Positions 1-6,044 of a stretch of 6,341 bases of DNA are shown in pieces. Location of the stretch: assembly GCA_018064575.1 (NCBI GenBank), contig JAGHUZ010000086.1, positions 1-6,341 of the forward strand. The letters are read 5' to 3'. The translations under genes and the position numbers were made by a program. Each line of letters opens with the position of its first letter. The stretch's first letter is position 1. A model generated the notes under the pieces. It saw nothing but the letters and a program-made list of their open reading frames with translations, did not search any database and was not told the origin of the DNA. This DNA comes from Candidatus Minthomonas equi. Its GTDB lineage: Bacteria > Bacteroidota > Bacteroidia > Bacteroidales > UBA932.

Positions 1-296
1 TTATGAACAGGGAATTTCTCGGTCACGATTTCTATACAGATATCATTACATTCGATACATTGGATGATCAAGTAATAAAGAAAAACACTCTTTCCGGGGA
101 TATTTTCATCAGTATCGATACTGTGAGGATAAATTCAAAAACATATAGTTCTTCTTTTGAAGATGAACTTCTTCGTGTTATGATACACGGAGTACTTCAT
201 CTTATGGGCTATGATGATCATACGCCTGAAGAAGAAATGGAAATGCATCACCAGGAAGATTTAGCTCTTGAAATATATTATGGTAAAACGATATGA
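1..296 (+). CDS. ybeY: YbeY endoribonuclease (rRNA maturation factor), 5' end missing
   Basis: Metal-dependent RNase of the YbeY/UPF0054 family, which in other bacteria acts in 16S rRNA 3'-end maturation and late ribosome quality control. The frame is open from the left edge (first whole codon at base 3) to the TGA at 294-296. The Met encoded at base 3 is probably internal, because family members run to about 140-150 residues and roughly 40 N-terminal residues are missing. Numbering from that Met, residues 2-18 match the conserved N(R/Q)EFLxHDxYTDIITF block. The metal site is [12 protein letters not shown] at 62-73, with His62 and His66 in place. The third ligand is usually the His of GYDH; here the motif reads GYDDH, so Asp72 or His73 must fill that position. 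The last 17 bases overlap the start of mnmG, indicating one transcript and coupled translation. Identification is firm; only the fragment is visible. Confidence 0.93.
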   Translation, partial: MNREFLGHDFYTDIITFDTLDDQVIKKNTLSGDIFISIDTVRINSKTYSSSFEDELLRVMIHGVLHLMGYDDHTPEEEMEMHHQEDLALEIYYGKTI

Positions 297-2232
297 TGTC
301 ATAGTGATAGGTGCCGGCCATGCAGGATGCGAAGCTGCCTCCGCTTCTTCAAGACTCGGATGTTCCACCCTTCTCGTTACAATGGATATGACCAAAATGG
401 CTCAGATGTCCTGTAATCCGTCCATAGGTGGGATAGCTAAAGGACAGATAGTGAGAGAGATAGACGCGATGGGCGGCTTTACTGGCATCGTTACCGATTT
501 ATGTACTTTGCAGTTTCGGATGCTTAATCGTTCCAAAGGACCCGCTATGTGGAGTCCTCGCGCTCAGTGTGACAGAATGAAGTTCTCCGAAATGTGGCGT
601 AGAATTCTTGAAAAGCACTGTAAATTAGATATTTGGCAAGATTCTGTCACGTCTTTGAGGCTGAATGGTTCTCGTATCGCAGGCATATGTACATCATTAG
701 GTGCTGAATTCGAAGCAAATCGCGTCATAATTACTTCCGGAACCTTTTTAAATGGAAAGATTTTTATCGGAGCAGAAACAACAAGCGGTGGGAGAGTAGG
801 AGAACCGGCTTCCCTTTATCTGTCAGACCAGATACATTCTTTAGGTGTAAAAATGGGAAGAATGAAAACCGGGACACCTCCGAGAATTGATATCCGCTCT
901 GTAGATACATCGAAACTTATAAAGCAGTACGGGGATTTACGGCCATCAAAATTTTCATTTTTAAACTTCAATTCATCGGCTCAACTGCCTGACTCCCAGA
1001 TGCCGTGTTTTATAGCCCATACGAATATTGATACCCACGATATCTTAAGGTCCGATTTTTCAAGTTCGCCCTTATTTTCCGGAAAAATTTCCGGCATAGG
1101 GCCGAGGTATTGTCCGAGTATCGAAGATAAATTAAGAACATTTCCCGATAAGGACAGCCATCAGTTATTTCTTGAACCGGAAGGACGTACTACCAATGAG
1201 TATTATCTCCAAGGCTTTTCATCATCCCTTCCTCTTCATACCCAGCTTAGAGCTTTGAAATCTGTCGTCGGATTTGAAAATGTCATAATATATCGTCCAG
1301 CCTATGCTATAGAGTATGATTATTTCGACCCCCTCGATTTGAAGCCTACACTTGAGTCTAAGATAATTGACGGCTTGTACCTTGCAGGCCAGGTTAATGG
1401 TACTACAGGTTATGAAGAAGCTGCCGCACAGGGTTTGGTTTCTGGAATTAATGCGGCACTCTCATCTTCCGGTAAAGAGGAACTTATTCTATCGCGAACT
1501 TCATCGTATATAGGTGTTTTAATCAATGACCTTGTAACCAAAGGCGTCGATGAACCATATAGAATGTTTACATCACGGGCAGAATATAGGATATTGTTAC
1601 GACAGGATAATGCTGATGAAAGATTGACGCCCTTATCCTATAATCTCGGCTTGGCCGATGCACATAGAATGAAGAATTGTGAGTATAAATATAATCTCAG
1701 AGAATCATATATTCGCCAATTTGAAAAAATTAGGATTTCCCCAGAAACTATAAATAATTTTTTGGAATCAAAAAATTCATCGACACTCAGCTATTCAAGA
1801 AATCTTTCTTATTTATTATCCAGACCTGAACTGAATATTGAAATTCTTAAAGAATTTGTTCCACGTGGAACATTCGATGTGTCGGACTGCAAATATGATA
1901 TGTCCTCTCCGGACTCCCTTTACTCTGATATATCTTTTTGTAACAAAGAAGAGACATCTTTAACTCTGCAGGAGCAAGCTCTTGAAGCAGCTGAAATTCT
2001 GGTAAAATATAAAGGTTATATAGAAAGGGAAACCTTGCAGTCTGAAAAACTCCAGCGTCTCAAATATGTCAAAATCCCTAAAGATTTCGACTATTCAAAG
2101 GTGTTATCAATTTCAATCGAGTCCAGACAGAAACTTCAGAAACATTCTCCTGAAAACATATTGGAGGCCAGTATGATTCCTGGTGTTTCACCCTCAGACA
2201 TATCTGTCTTGTTGGTTTATTTTGGAAGATAG
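280..2232 (+). CDS. mnmG: tRNA uridine-5-carboxymethylaminomethyl modification enzyme MnmG (GidA)
   Basis: FAD-dependent large subunit of the MnmE-MnmG complex, which makes the cmnm5 modification on wobble U34 of certain tRNAs in the cytoplasm. The 650-residue protein is complete. It has an N-terminal FAD-binding motif ([14 protein letters not shown], 7-20), SCNPSIGG at 44-51 with the conserved Cys45, and family signature 1 ([11 protein letters not shown], 274-284) with the catalytic Cys278. Signature 2 ([17 protein letters not shown]) is at 369-385, followed by the MFTSRAEYR block and a C-terminal MnmE/tRNA-binding region ending in [14 protein letters not shown]. Typical family length is about 620-630, so this one is slightly long; the extra residues seem to lie in the variable stretch before the final helical domain. 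I chose the ATG at 280 because [13 protein letters not shown] matches the usual N-terminus; an in-frame TTG at 268 would add four unsupported residues. The start lies inside ybeY. Codons for VPRGT (about residues 527-531) are spelled by an exact parS-like palindrome. Confidence 0.97.
   Translation: MVKRYDVIVIGAGHAGCEAASASSRLGCSTLLVTMDMTKMAQMSCNPSIGGIAKGQIVREIDAMGGFTGIVTDLCTLQFRMLNRSKGPAMWSPRAQCDRMKFSEMWRRILEKHCKLDIWQDSVTSLRLNGSRIAGICTSLGAEFEANRVIITSGTFLNGKIFIGAETTSGGRVGEPASLYLSDQIHSLGVKMGRMKTGTPPRIDIRSVDTSKLIKQYGDLRPSKFSFLNFNSSAQLPDSQMPCFIAHTNIDTHDILRSDFSSSPLFSGKISGIGPRYCPSIEDKLRTFPDKDSHQLFLEPEGRTTNEYYLQGFSSSLPLHTQLRALKSVVGFENVIIYRPAYAIEYDYFDPLDLKPTLESKIIDGLYLAGQVNGTTGYEEAAAQGLVSGINAALSSSGKEELILSRTSSYIGVLINDLVTKGVDEPYRMFTSRAEYRILLRQDNADERLTPLSYNLGLADAHRMKNCEYKYNLRESYIRQFEKIRISPETINNFLESKNSSTLSYSRNLSYLLSRPELNIEILKEFVPRGTFDVSDCKYDMSSPDSLYSDISFCNKEETSLTLQEQALEAAEILVKYKGYIERETLQSEKLQRLKYVKIPKDFDYSKVLSISIESRQKLQKHSPENILEASMIPGVSPSDISVLLVYFGR
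1857..1872. other. parS: parS-like centromere site, inside mnmG
   Basis: The 16 bases TGTTCCACGTGGAACA form a perfect palindrome. They fit the widely conserved chromosomal parS consensus TGTTNCACGTGNAACA, bound by ParB/Spo0J, and the TTCCACGTGGAA form is known from Pseudomonas parS sites. The site lies within the mnmG coding sequence, where it encodes VPRGT in a variable part of the protein. An identical copy sits 377 bp downstream (centre to centre), which makes chance very unlikely. Binding by ParB is inferred, since no parA or parB gene is in the window. Confidence 0.85.
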
Positions 2233-2233
2233 G

Positions 2234-2249
2234 TGTTCCACGTGGAACA
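2234..2249. other. parS: parS-like centromere site, just after mnmG
   Basis: A second exact copy of the perfect palindrome TGTTCCACGTGGAACA begins one base after the mnmG stop codon is complete (TAG at 2230-2232, then one G). It matches the ParB-binding consensus at every position. In RNA the same bases could fold into a short hairpin, so a transcript 3'-end role is the alternative. However, no clean T-run follows, a better terminator lies about 65 bp further on, and the same 16 bases recur inside the mnmG frame. Those points favour a DNA-level centromere site. Confidence 0.87.
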
Positions 2250-2424
2250 TTGTTATTGTTTGCTTATGCGTCCGAAAGCACTGAACATCAGACTGTTATG
2301 GGATAGAATAAACAGCCGGATAGGAGCGCCTACCGGTTTTTGTTTTCTTGGTTAGAATATTCTCTTTATTCGGATGATTCTCCAGCAGTTGGTCAAGCTG
2401 GTCGAAAGGCCGGTAAATGTGCAA
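2250..2424. other. Convergent intergenic region between mnmG and gcvH
   Basis: Apart from the terminator at 2314-2346 this stretch shows no convincing gene, tRNA or conserved RNA. A 10-bp palindrome AGAATATTCT (2354-2363) and a 5-bp hairpin CCAGC/GCTGG (2382-2401) are present, but neither has supporting context. No reading frame on either strand looks like a protein-coding remnant. Confidence 0.5.
2314..2346 (+). terminator. Rho-independent terminator of ybeY-mnmG
   Basis: The arm CCGG-A-TAGG (2316-2324) pairs with CCTACCGG (2329-2336) around an AGCG loop, giving eight base pairs with one bulged A (2320). A G-T and an A-T pair can extend the base of the stem. The run TTTTTGTTTT follows immediately (2337-2346). 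This is the expected place to end the ybeY-mnmG transcript before the convergent gcvH gene. On the minus strand the flank reads TGTTTATTCT, which is only weakly U-rich, so termination of gcvH by the same stem is possible but not well supported. Confidence 0.8.
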
Positions 2425-2799
2425 TCAGCAAATACTTGCGTATGCTGTAGCGTCAAGAAGTGTGTCAAGTTCGGATGTGTCAGACATTTTTACCTTTACC
2501 ATCCAACCGTCCCCATAGGGATTCGAATTGACTGATTCCGGGGCGGATTCGAGTGCAGTGTTGACTTCGATTATTTCTCCACTTACAGGCATAAAGGCAT
2601 CAGCCACAGTTTTGACGGCTTCAATGCTTCCGAAGCGCTCCCCTTTGGACAAGGTCTCTCCTTCGCACTGAATGTCAACGAAAACTATGTCTCCTAACTG
2701 ATCCTGTGCAAAATCAGTAATTCCGACTATGGCGATGTCGCCTTCTGCTCTGACCCATTCGTGGTCATTTGAATACTTGAGATTTTCGGGTGTGTTCAT
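2425..2799 (-). CDS. gcvH: Glycine cleavage system H protein
   Basis: Lipoyl-carrier protein of the cytoplasmic glycine cleavage complex. Its lipoyl-lysine arm shuttles the aminomethyl intermediate from P protein (GcvP) to T protein (GcvT) and is reoxidised by L protein. The 124-residue product is full length for the family. It starts with [13 protein letters not shown] (5-17), has [16 protein letters not shown] (26-41), and then the lipoylation motif [19 protein letters not shown], with the modified lysine at Lys63. [11 protein letters not shown] near the C-terminus completes the fold. The ATG at 2797-2799 is the only sensible start. The gene lies 98 bp downstream of ruvA on the same strand but has a strong promoter of its own at 2837-2869. 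No other gcv gene or lipoate enzyme is in the window, so its partners must be elsewhere. It converges with mnmG. Confidence 0.97.
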   Translation of the reverse strand: MNTPENLKYSNDHEWVRAEGDIAIVGITDFAQDQLGDIVFVDIQCEGETLSKGERFGSIEAVKTVADAFMPVSGEIIEVNTALESAPESVNSNPYGDGWMVKVKMSDTSELDTLLDATAYASIC

Positions 2800-2836
2800 A
2801 TGTGTTTAATAAAAATATAATTTTTCGGTTTATCTG

Positions 2837-2869
2837 CAAATGTAATGAATTTTTGCCTGAAGATTCAAA
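2837..2869 (-). promoter_or_regulatory. Bacteroidota-type promoter of gcvH
   Basis: On the minus strand the -7 box TACATTTG (2837-2844) matches the Bacteroidota housekeeping consensus TAnnTTTG exactly. A TTTG -33 element (2866-2869, inside a TTTTG) lies 21 bases upstream. Transcription would start near 2830 and leave a leader of about 30 nt before the gcvH ATG. The promoter lies wholly within the ruvA-gcvH gap, so gcvH need not depend on ruvA read-through. Confidence 0.7.
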
Positions 2870-2897
2870 ATGGTTTTTCCAAAGAGCAGTTCAAATG

Positions 2898-3482
2898 TCA
2901 GAGCATCTTCAAAGCTTTTCTTATCATCTGTTCGAGTGAACATTCCGGTTCTTTTTTCAAAATGGCATCTATGGCTTTTTCTGCAGCTTGTTTCGCGAAT
3001 CCAAGGGTGATAAGCGCCGTAACTGCCTCCGATCTCTGTAGGGAGGTTCCTGAAAATCCTGGTATTTCACCATCGGCAGCGGATTTGGCGATTTTGTCTC
3101 GAAGTTCGATAATGATTTTCTGGGCGGTTTTCAGTCCTATCCCTTTTACCCCTTTGATTTTCCCGACATCGCCTGAACTGACGGCCGTCTTGATTTCATC
3201 GGCGGAAAGTGAGGAAAGCATCACTCTGGCGATATTCGGACCTATCCCGGATACGCCTATCAGCAGTGTGAAAATCCGTCGCTCTTCCTTGTCAAAGAAA
3301 CCGAAAAGGGCTTCTTCGTCTTCCCTGACAAGGTGCCAGATGAACAGTTTCGCTTCCTTTTCGTCCCGCAGCCTGTCATAAGTCTGAATGGATATCTGTA
3401 TGTCATATCCGATACCGTGGTTGTCAATCACCACTTTAGCGGGGTTTATTTCGGAGATGCTTCCGGAGATGTAGTCGTACAT
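2898..3482 (-). CDS. ruvA: Holliday junction branch migration complex subunit RuvA
   Basis: RuvA binds four-way DNA junctions as a tetramer and loads the RuvB motor for branch migration in recombination and repair. The 194-residue product has the normal family length and all three domains. Domain I is an N-terminal OB fold (about 1-62, opening MYDYISGSISEI). Its acidic pin region is REDEEALFGF at 53-62. Domain II contains two helix-hairpin-helix DNA-contact motifs (GVSGIGPNIA 76-85 and GVKGIGLKTA 111-120). Domain III is the C-terminal RuvB-binding three-helix unit (about 145-194, with the EAVTALITLGF block). The ATG at 3480-3482 fits the conserved N-terminus. It diverges from sufS across 67 bp. 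ruvB and ruvC are not adjacent in the window. A gene-sized open frame on the opposite strand is only a shadow of this gene. Confidence 0.97.
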   Translation of the reverse strand: MYDYISGSISEINPAKVVIDNHGIGYDIQISIQTYDRLRDEKEAKLFIWHLVREDEEALFGFFDKEERRIFTLLIGVSGIGPNIARVMLSSLSADEIKTAVSSGDVGKIKGVKGIGLKTAQKIIIELRDKIAKSAADGEIPGFSGTSLQRSEAVTALITLGFAKQAAEKAIDAILKKEPECSLEQMIRKALKML

Positions 3483-3500
3483 TGTATTCGTATAATAGTT

Positions 3501-3524
3501 CCGCGAAAATAACTATTTTTGCGG
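3501..3524. promoter_or_regulatory. 24-bp dyad overlapping divergent ruvA/sufS promoters
   Basis: The left arm CCGCGAAAATA (3501-3511) and right arm TATTTTTGCGG (3514-3524) are inverted repeats matching at 10 of 11 positions, separated by AC. The right arm contains TATTTTTG, an exact TAnnTTTG -7 box for sufS. The left arm read on the minus strand contains TATTTTCG, one mismatch from the same box, pointing to ruvA. The symmetry may therefore be two back-to-back -7 elements, a regulator-binding operator, or both. Confidence 0.5.
3514..3521 (+). promoter_or_regulatory. Candidate -7 box of the sufS operon
   Basis: TATTTTTG matches the Bacteroidota -7 consensus TAnnTTTG at all fixed positions and lies 28 bases before the sufS ATG. 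No good TTTG -33 element is present at the right distance; ATTCG ending at 3490, 23 bases upstream, is the nearest weak candidate. An AAGGA Shine-Dalgarno-like sequence at 3537-3541, eight bases before the ATG, supports the chosen sufS start. Confidence 0.5.
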
Positions 3525-3549
3525 ATATTTTACATTAAGGACAAACATT

Positions 3550-4767
3550 ATGGATGTACAGGAGTTAAGGCATCATTTCCCGATATTGTCACGGACTGTC
3601 GGCGGGAGGAATGTGGTCTATTTCGATAATGCCGCCACCTCCCAGCGCCCGGATACTGTAGATGAATGCCAGAAGACCATCAATGCGTTCCATAATGCCA
3701 ACATTCACAGGGCTGTCCACACTCTTAGCGCAGAGATGACAGATTTGTATGAAATGGGGCGTGAATCCGCTCGGAAATTCATAAATGCGGAAAGCCGGGA
3801 AAACATAATTCTTACAGGAGGAACTACAGCAGGAATAAATCTTGTGGCCAATACGTTCTGCCCTACCTTTATGAAGGAGGGTGACGAAATTCTCATAAGC
3901 GAAGGGGAGCATCATTCAAATATGGTTCCGTGGATGATTCAGGCGGGGATGCATCACTTGAAAATAAGTTACATACCTGTAGATGCGTCCGGCCACTGGG
4001 ATATGGAAACTTGTCGGAAGCGACTCTCCGGAGGGAGGGTAAAAATGGTGGCCGTCGCACACGTATCCAATGTCCTGGGGATAATCAATCCTATAGAAGA
4101 ACTCATACGGGAAGCGCATAAAACCGGTGCCTGTGTCCTCATTGACGGAGCACAGGGCATAGTTCACACCGATGTGGATGTGAAGAAACTTGACTGTGAT
4201 TTCTATGTCTTTTCTGGGCACAAAATTTATGCGGCGACAGGGATAGGGGTATTGTACGGGAAGAAAGATTGTCTGGAATCACTCCCTCCCTGGTTCGGTG
4301 GAGGAGAGATGGTGGATGTGGTCACGTATGATACCTTTACTGCTGCTCCTCTGCCATTGAAATTTGAAGCGGGGACTCCTAATTTCGTCGGGGCCGCCAC
4401 CTTGACTCCTGCTTTAGAGATGGCTTCCGCCATGAAATCCGCGGAAATTGAAAAAAATACCCTTGAAATGACAGAGTATCTCTCATCTTCCCTTCAGGCA
4501 GTCGAGGGGTTTCATCTCTATGGAACAGGAGATGGCAAGGTTCCTGTTTTTTCGTTCTCCGTGGAACATTGCCATCACGAAGACATAGCCATTTTGCTGG
4601 ATAAGATGGGGATAGAGGTCCGCTCCGGACTTATGTGCGCAGAGCCTGTAATAGGCAGATTCGGGCAGACAGGTCTGGTCAGGGTATCCCTCGCTCCCTA
4701 CAATACAATGGAAGAGTGTGAATATTTCATCAAATGCCAGAACAGGGTTTTGAATATGTTATCATAA
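3550..4767 (+). CDS. sufS: SufS-type cysteine desulfurase (class V aminotransferase fold)
   Basis: PLP enzyme that converts L-cysteine to alanine and passes the sulfur as a persulfide to SufE for Fe-S cluster assembly. The 405-residue length matches SufS/CsdA enzymes (E. coli SufS 406). Visible features are YFDNAATSQRP near the N-terminus, GGTTAGIN, the cofactor-stacking EHHSN (His121, His122), LIDGAQG with Asp199 and Gln202, and FSGHK with the PLP Schiff-base Lys225. The active-site loop carries the catalytic Cys363. That loop reads VRSGLMCAEP where most group II enzymes have RxGHHCxxP; the two His before the Cys are Leu and Met. The lone Cys, the length and the adjacent sufE still argue for a group II desulfurase. 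It is the first gene of the plus-strand cluster and is separated from sufE by 13 nt. A selenocysteine lyase or CsdA-like role is the main alternative. Confidence 0.93.
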   Translation: MDVQELRHHFPILSRTVGGRNVVYFDNAATSQRPDTVDECQKTINAFHNANIHRAVHTLSAEMTDLYEMGRESARKFINAESRENIILTGGTTAGINLVANTFCPTFMKEGDEILISEGEHHSNMVPWMIQAGMHHLKISYIPVDASGHWDMETCRKRLSGGRVKMVAVAHVSNVLGIINPIEELIREAHKTGACVLIDGAQGIVHTDVDVKKLDCDFYVFSGHKIYAATGIGVLYGKKDCLESLPPWFGGGEMVDVVTYDTFTAAPLPLKFEAGTPNFVGAATLTPALEMASAMKSAEIEKNTLEMTEYLSSSLQAVEGFHLYGTGDGKVPVFSFSVEHCHHEDIAILLDKMGIEVRSGLMCAEPVIGRFGQTGLVRVSLAPYNTMEECEYFIKCQNRVLNMLS

Positions 4768-4780
4768 AGGATTCGTAAAA

Positions 4781-5197
4781 ATGTCAATACAGGAAGAAGA
4801 GCAGGCGATAATCGAGGAATTCTCGGTTTTTGAGGATTGGATGGACAAGTATGAGTATATCATAGAACTCGGCAAGTCCCTTGAGATTATCAATGAATGC
4901 GAAAAAATCGAAGAAAATCTCATCAGGGGATGTCAGTCCAGAGTTTGGTTGAGCAGCCGTTTTGAAGACGGAAGGATATTCTTTTCCGCAGACAGTGACG
5001 CCATAATTACCAAGGGGATAATCGCACTGCTGGTAAGGGTTTATAATGGGCGTACTCCGAAAGAAATTCTTTCTTCGGATTTCTCGTTCGTCGGAAAAAT
5101 AGGGCTGAAGGAAAATCTGTCACCCACCCGTGCCAATGGTCTGGTTTCTATGATAAATCAAATCAGGAATTATGCTTTGGCATATTCGGTAAAATGA
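4781..5197 (+). CDS. sufE: SufE-family sulfur acceptor protein
   Basis: Cytoplasmic partner of SufS. It takes the persulfide sulfur onto one cysteine, stimulates the desulfurase and hands the sulfur to the Fe-S scaffold. The 138-residue product is the usual SufE size. The acceptor cysteine is Cys51 in the diagnostic LIRGCQSRVWL (47-57), the same position as in E. coli SufE. The preceding DWMDKYEYIIELGK (19-32) and the C-terminal GLKENLSPTRANGLVSMI block are typical. It starts 13 nt after sufS, with AAGGA overlapping the sufS stop as a plausible ribosome site, and ends 6 nt before the next gene. This points to a single operon. A CsdE assignment cannot be separated from SufE by sequence alone, but the neighbouring DUF59 gene favours SUF. 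Confidence 0.95.
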   Translation: MSIQEEEQAIIEEFSVFEDWMDKYEYIIELGKSLEIINECEKIEENLIRGCQSRVWLSSRFEDGRIFFSADSDAIITKGIIALLVRVYNGRTPKEILSSDFSFVGKIGLKENLSPTRANGLVSMINQIRNYALAYSVK

Positions 5198-5203
5198 TGC
5201 GCT

Positions 5204-5515
5204 ATGGATAAGTTTTCAGTTCAAAGGGATGTGGTTCGGGCTTTGCGTCAGGTGTATGACCCTGAAATCCCGGTAAATATATATGACCTCGGATTGATTT
5301 ACGACATCGAAGTCGATGATGACCATAAAGTTTTCTTGAAGATGACTATGACGGCACCGAACTGCCCGATGGCGGATGAACTGTTTGTTCAGGTCAATGA
5401 TGCTGTGCGGGATGTTCCGGGGGTGACGGACTGTGCTGTAGAAGTGGTGTTCGACCCCCCTTGGGATAAAAGCAGGATGAGTGAAGAGGCGCTAATGGAA
5501 CTCGGGCTGTTATGA
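5204..5515 (+). CDS. sufT: DUF59/MIP18-family Fe-S cluster assembly protein (SufT-like)
   Basis: Small single-domain protein of the MIP18 (DUF59) family, of the type associated with SUF operons. Relatives such as staphylococcal SufT help mature Fe-S proteins, and PaaD belongs to the same family. The 103 residues contain the hallmark DPEIPVNIYDLGLIY (19-33), MTMTAPNCPMA with the conserved Cys54 (47-57), and a C-terminal VFDPPWDKSRMSEEALMELGLL-type tail (as two pieces, FDPPWDKSRM and EEALMELGLL). It lies 6 nt after sufE and its stop overlaps the folK start in an ATGA. The family and the link to SUF are clear. The exact step, whether cluster transfer to clients or scaffold assistance, is inferred, and the symbol sufT is by similarity of domain and context only. 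Confidence 0.88.
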   Translation: MDKFSVQRDVVRALRQVYDPEIPVNIYDLGLIYDIEVDDDHKVFLKMTMTAPNCPMADELFVQVNDAVRDVPGVTDCAVEVVFDPPWDKSRMSEEALMELGLL

Positions 5516-5970
5516 TAATCAGGACAAATCGCGCATATCTGCTTCTGGGGAGCAATATGGGACAGCGTGAAAGAAATCTCTCAACGGCGATTTCGCTGCT
5601 GGTCACGGAATTGGCTCCATATTTATTTTCGGAGGTTTTCGAATCTTCCGTCAGGGAATCGGAACCCTGGGGGTTTGAAAGTCAGGGGAAGTTTTTGAAT
5701 CAGGCGATAGCCTTCGATACATCAGTATCTCCGGAAGATTTGCTGAAGGTTTGTAAATATGTGGAACACAAGATGGGGCGTCCTCTTGAAGAACCTCTGT
5801 ATGATGAAGCGGGGAATCGCATCTACAGGGACAGAGTGATAGATATAGACATTCTCATTTTCGGAGATATCAGGATGGAGACACCGGAACTCAGCATTCC
5901 TCATCCTCGTCTTGAAGAGAGGGATTTCGCAATGATTCCGCTGAAAGAACTTCGGGACAGAGGCATTTGA
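5512..5970 (+). CDS. folK: 2-amino-4-hydroxy-6-hydroxymethyldihydropteridine diphosphokinase (HPPK)
   Basis: Cytoplasmic folate-pathway enzyme that moves pyrophosphate from ATP to 6-hydroxymethyl-7,8-dihydropterin, making the substrate for dihydropteroate synthase (FolP). The 152-residue protein is close to the usual HPPK length. It shows YLLLGSNMGQRERNL near the N-terminus, the substrate-loop block ESEPWGFESQGKFLNQ, and the signature RDRVIDIDILIFGD, whose Asp111 and Asp113 are the expected magnesium ligands. The IPHPRLEERDF block follows. The ATG at 5512 overlaps the previous stop (ATGA), so translation is probably coupled to the SUF-type genes upstream. No other folate gene is in the window. 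The link to Fe-S assembly looks like shared transcription rather than shared pathway. Confidence 0.95.
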   Translation: MIIRTNRAYLLLGSNMGQRERNLSTAISLLVTELAPYLFSEVFESSVRESEPWGFESQGKFLNQAIAFDTSVSPEDLLKVCKYVEHKMGRPLEEPLYDEAGNRIYRDRVIDIDILIFGDIRMETPELSIPHPRLEERDFAMIPLKELRDRGI

Positions 5971-6044
5971 AAATAAGAAACGGTCATTTTGGTCAAAAGA
6001 TATTATATTCGCAGTTTATACAGGAAATTTCAAAATAAACAAAT
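5971..6044 (+). promoter_or_regulatory. Leader region of the glycyl-tRNA synthetase gene
   Basis: This 74-bp gap separates folK from the glycyl-tRNA synthetase. TATATTCG (6004-6011) differs from the TAnnTTTG -7 box at one fixed base and would give a leader of about 25-30 nt, but no TTTG -33 element sits at the right distance. No convincing terminator follows folK, so read-through from the sufS operon is also possible. Confidence 0.3.

Noticed and set aside
361..369. Half parS-like sequence TGTTCCACC in mnmG
   Set aside because: Only one arm is present; the other half shows no symmetry and the bases encode conserved mnmG sequence.
1077..1088. Palindrome TTTTCCGGAAAA within mnmG
   Set aside because: Short, AT-rich, single copy and inside coding sequence; it matches no known site and is expected by chance at this length.
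2382..2401. Hairpin CCAGC/GCTGG as a minus-strand terminator for gcvH
   Set aside because: The stem is only 5 bp with a 10-nt loop, and no U-run follows on the minus strand.
2845..3381. 178-codon open frame on the plus strand opposite ruvA
   Set aside because: It lies almost wholly antisense to a textbook ruvA, its product is low-complexity and Ser-rich with no recognisable motif, and it starts inside the gcvH promoter.
3589..4433. Several short open frames on both strands within sufS
   Set aside because: All overlap the complete, motif-rich sufS frame, and none has a recognisable protein, promoter or independent context.
4553..4568. Third possible parS site in sufS, CGTTCTCCGTGGAACA (13 of 16 matches)
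   Set aside because: The mismatches break the central CACGTG core that ParB needs, and the bases are explained by sufS coding (SVEH).
5394..5904. Minus-strand open frames opposite the DUF59 gene and folK
   Set aside because: They are shadows of two well-identified genes, with unlikely compositions (Pro/Ser/His-rich) and no start context.
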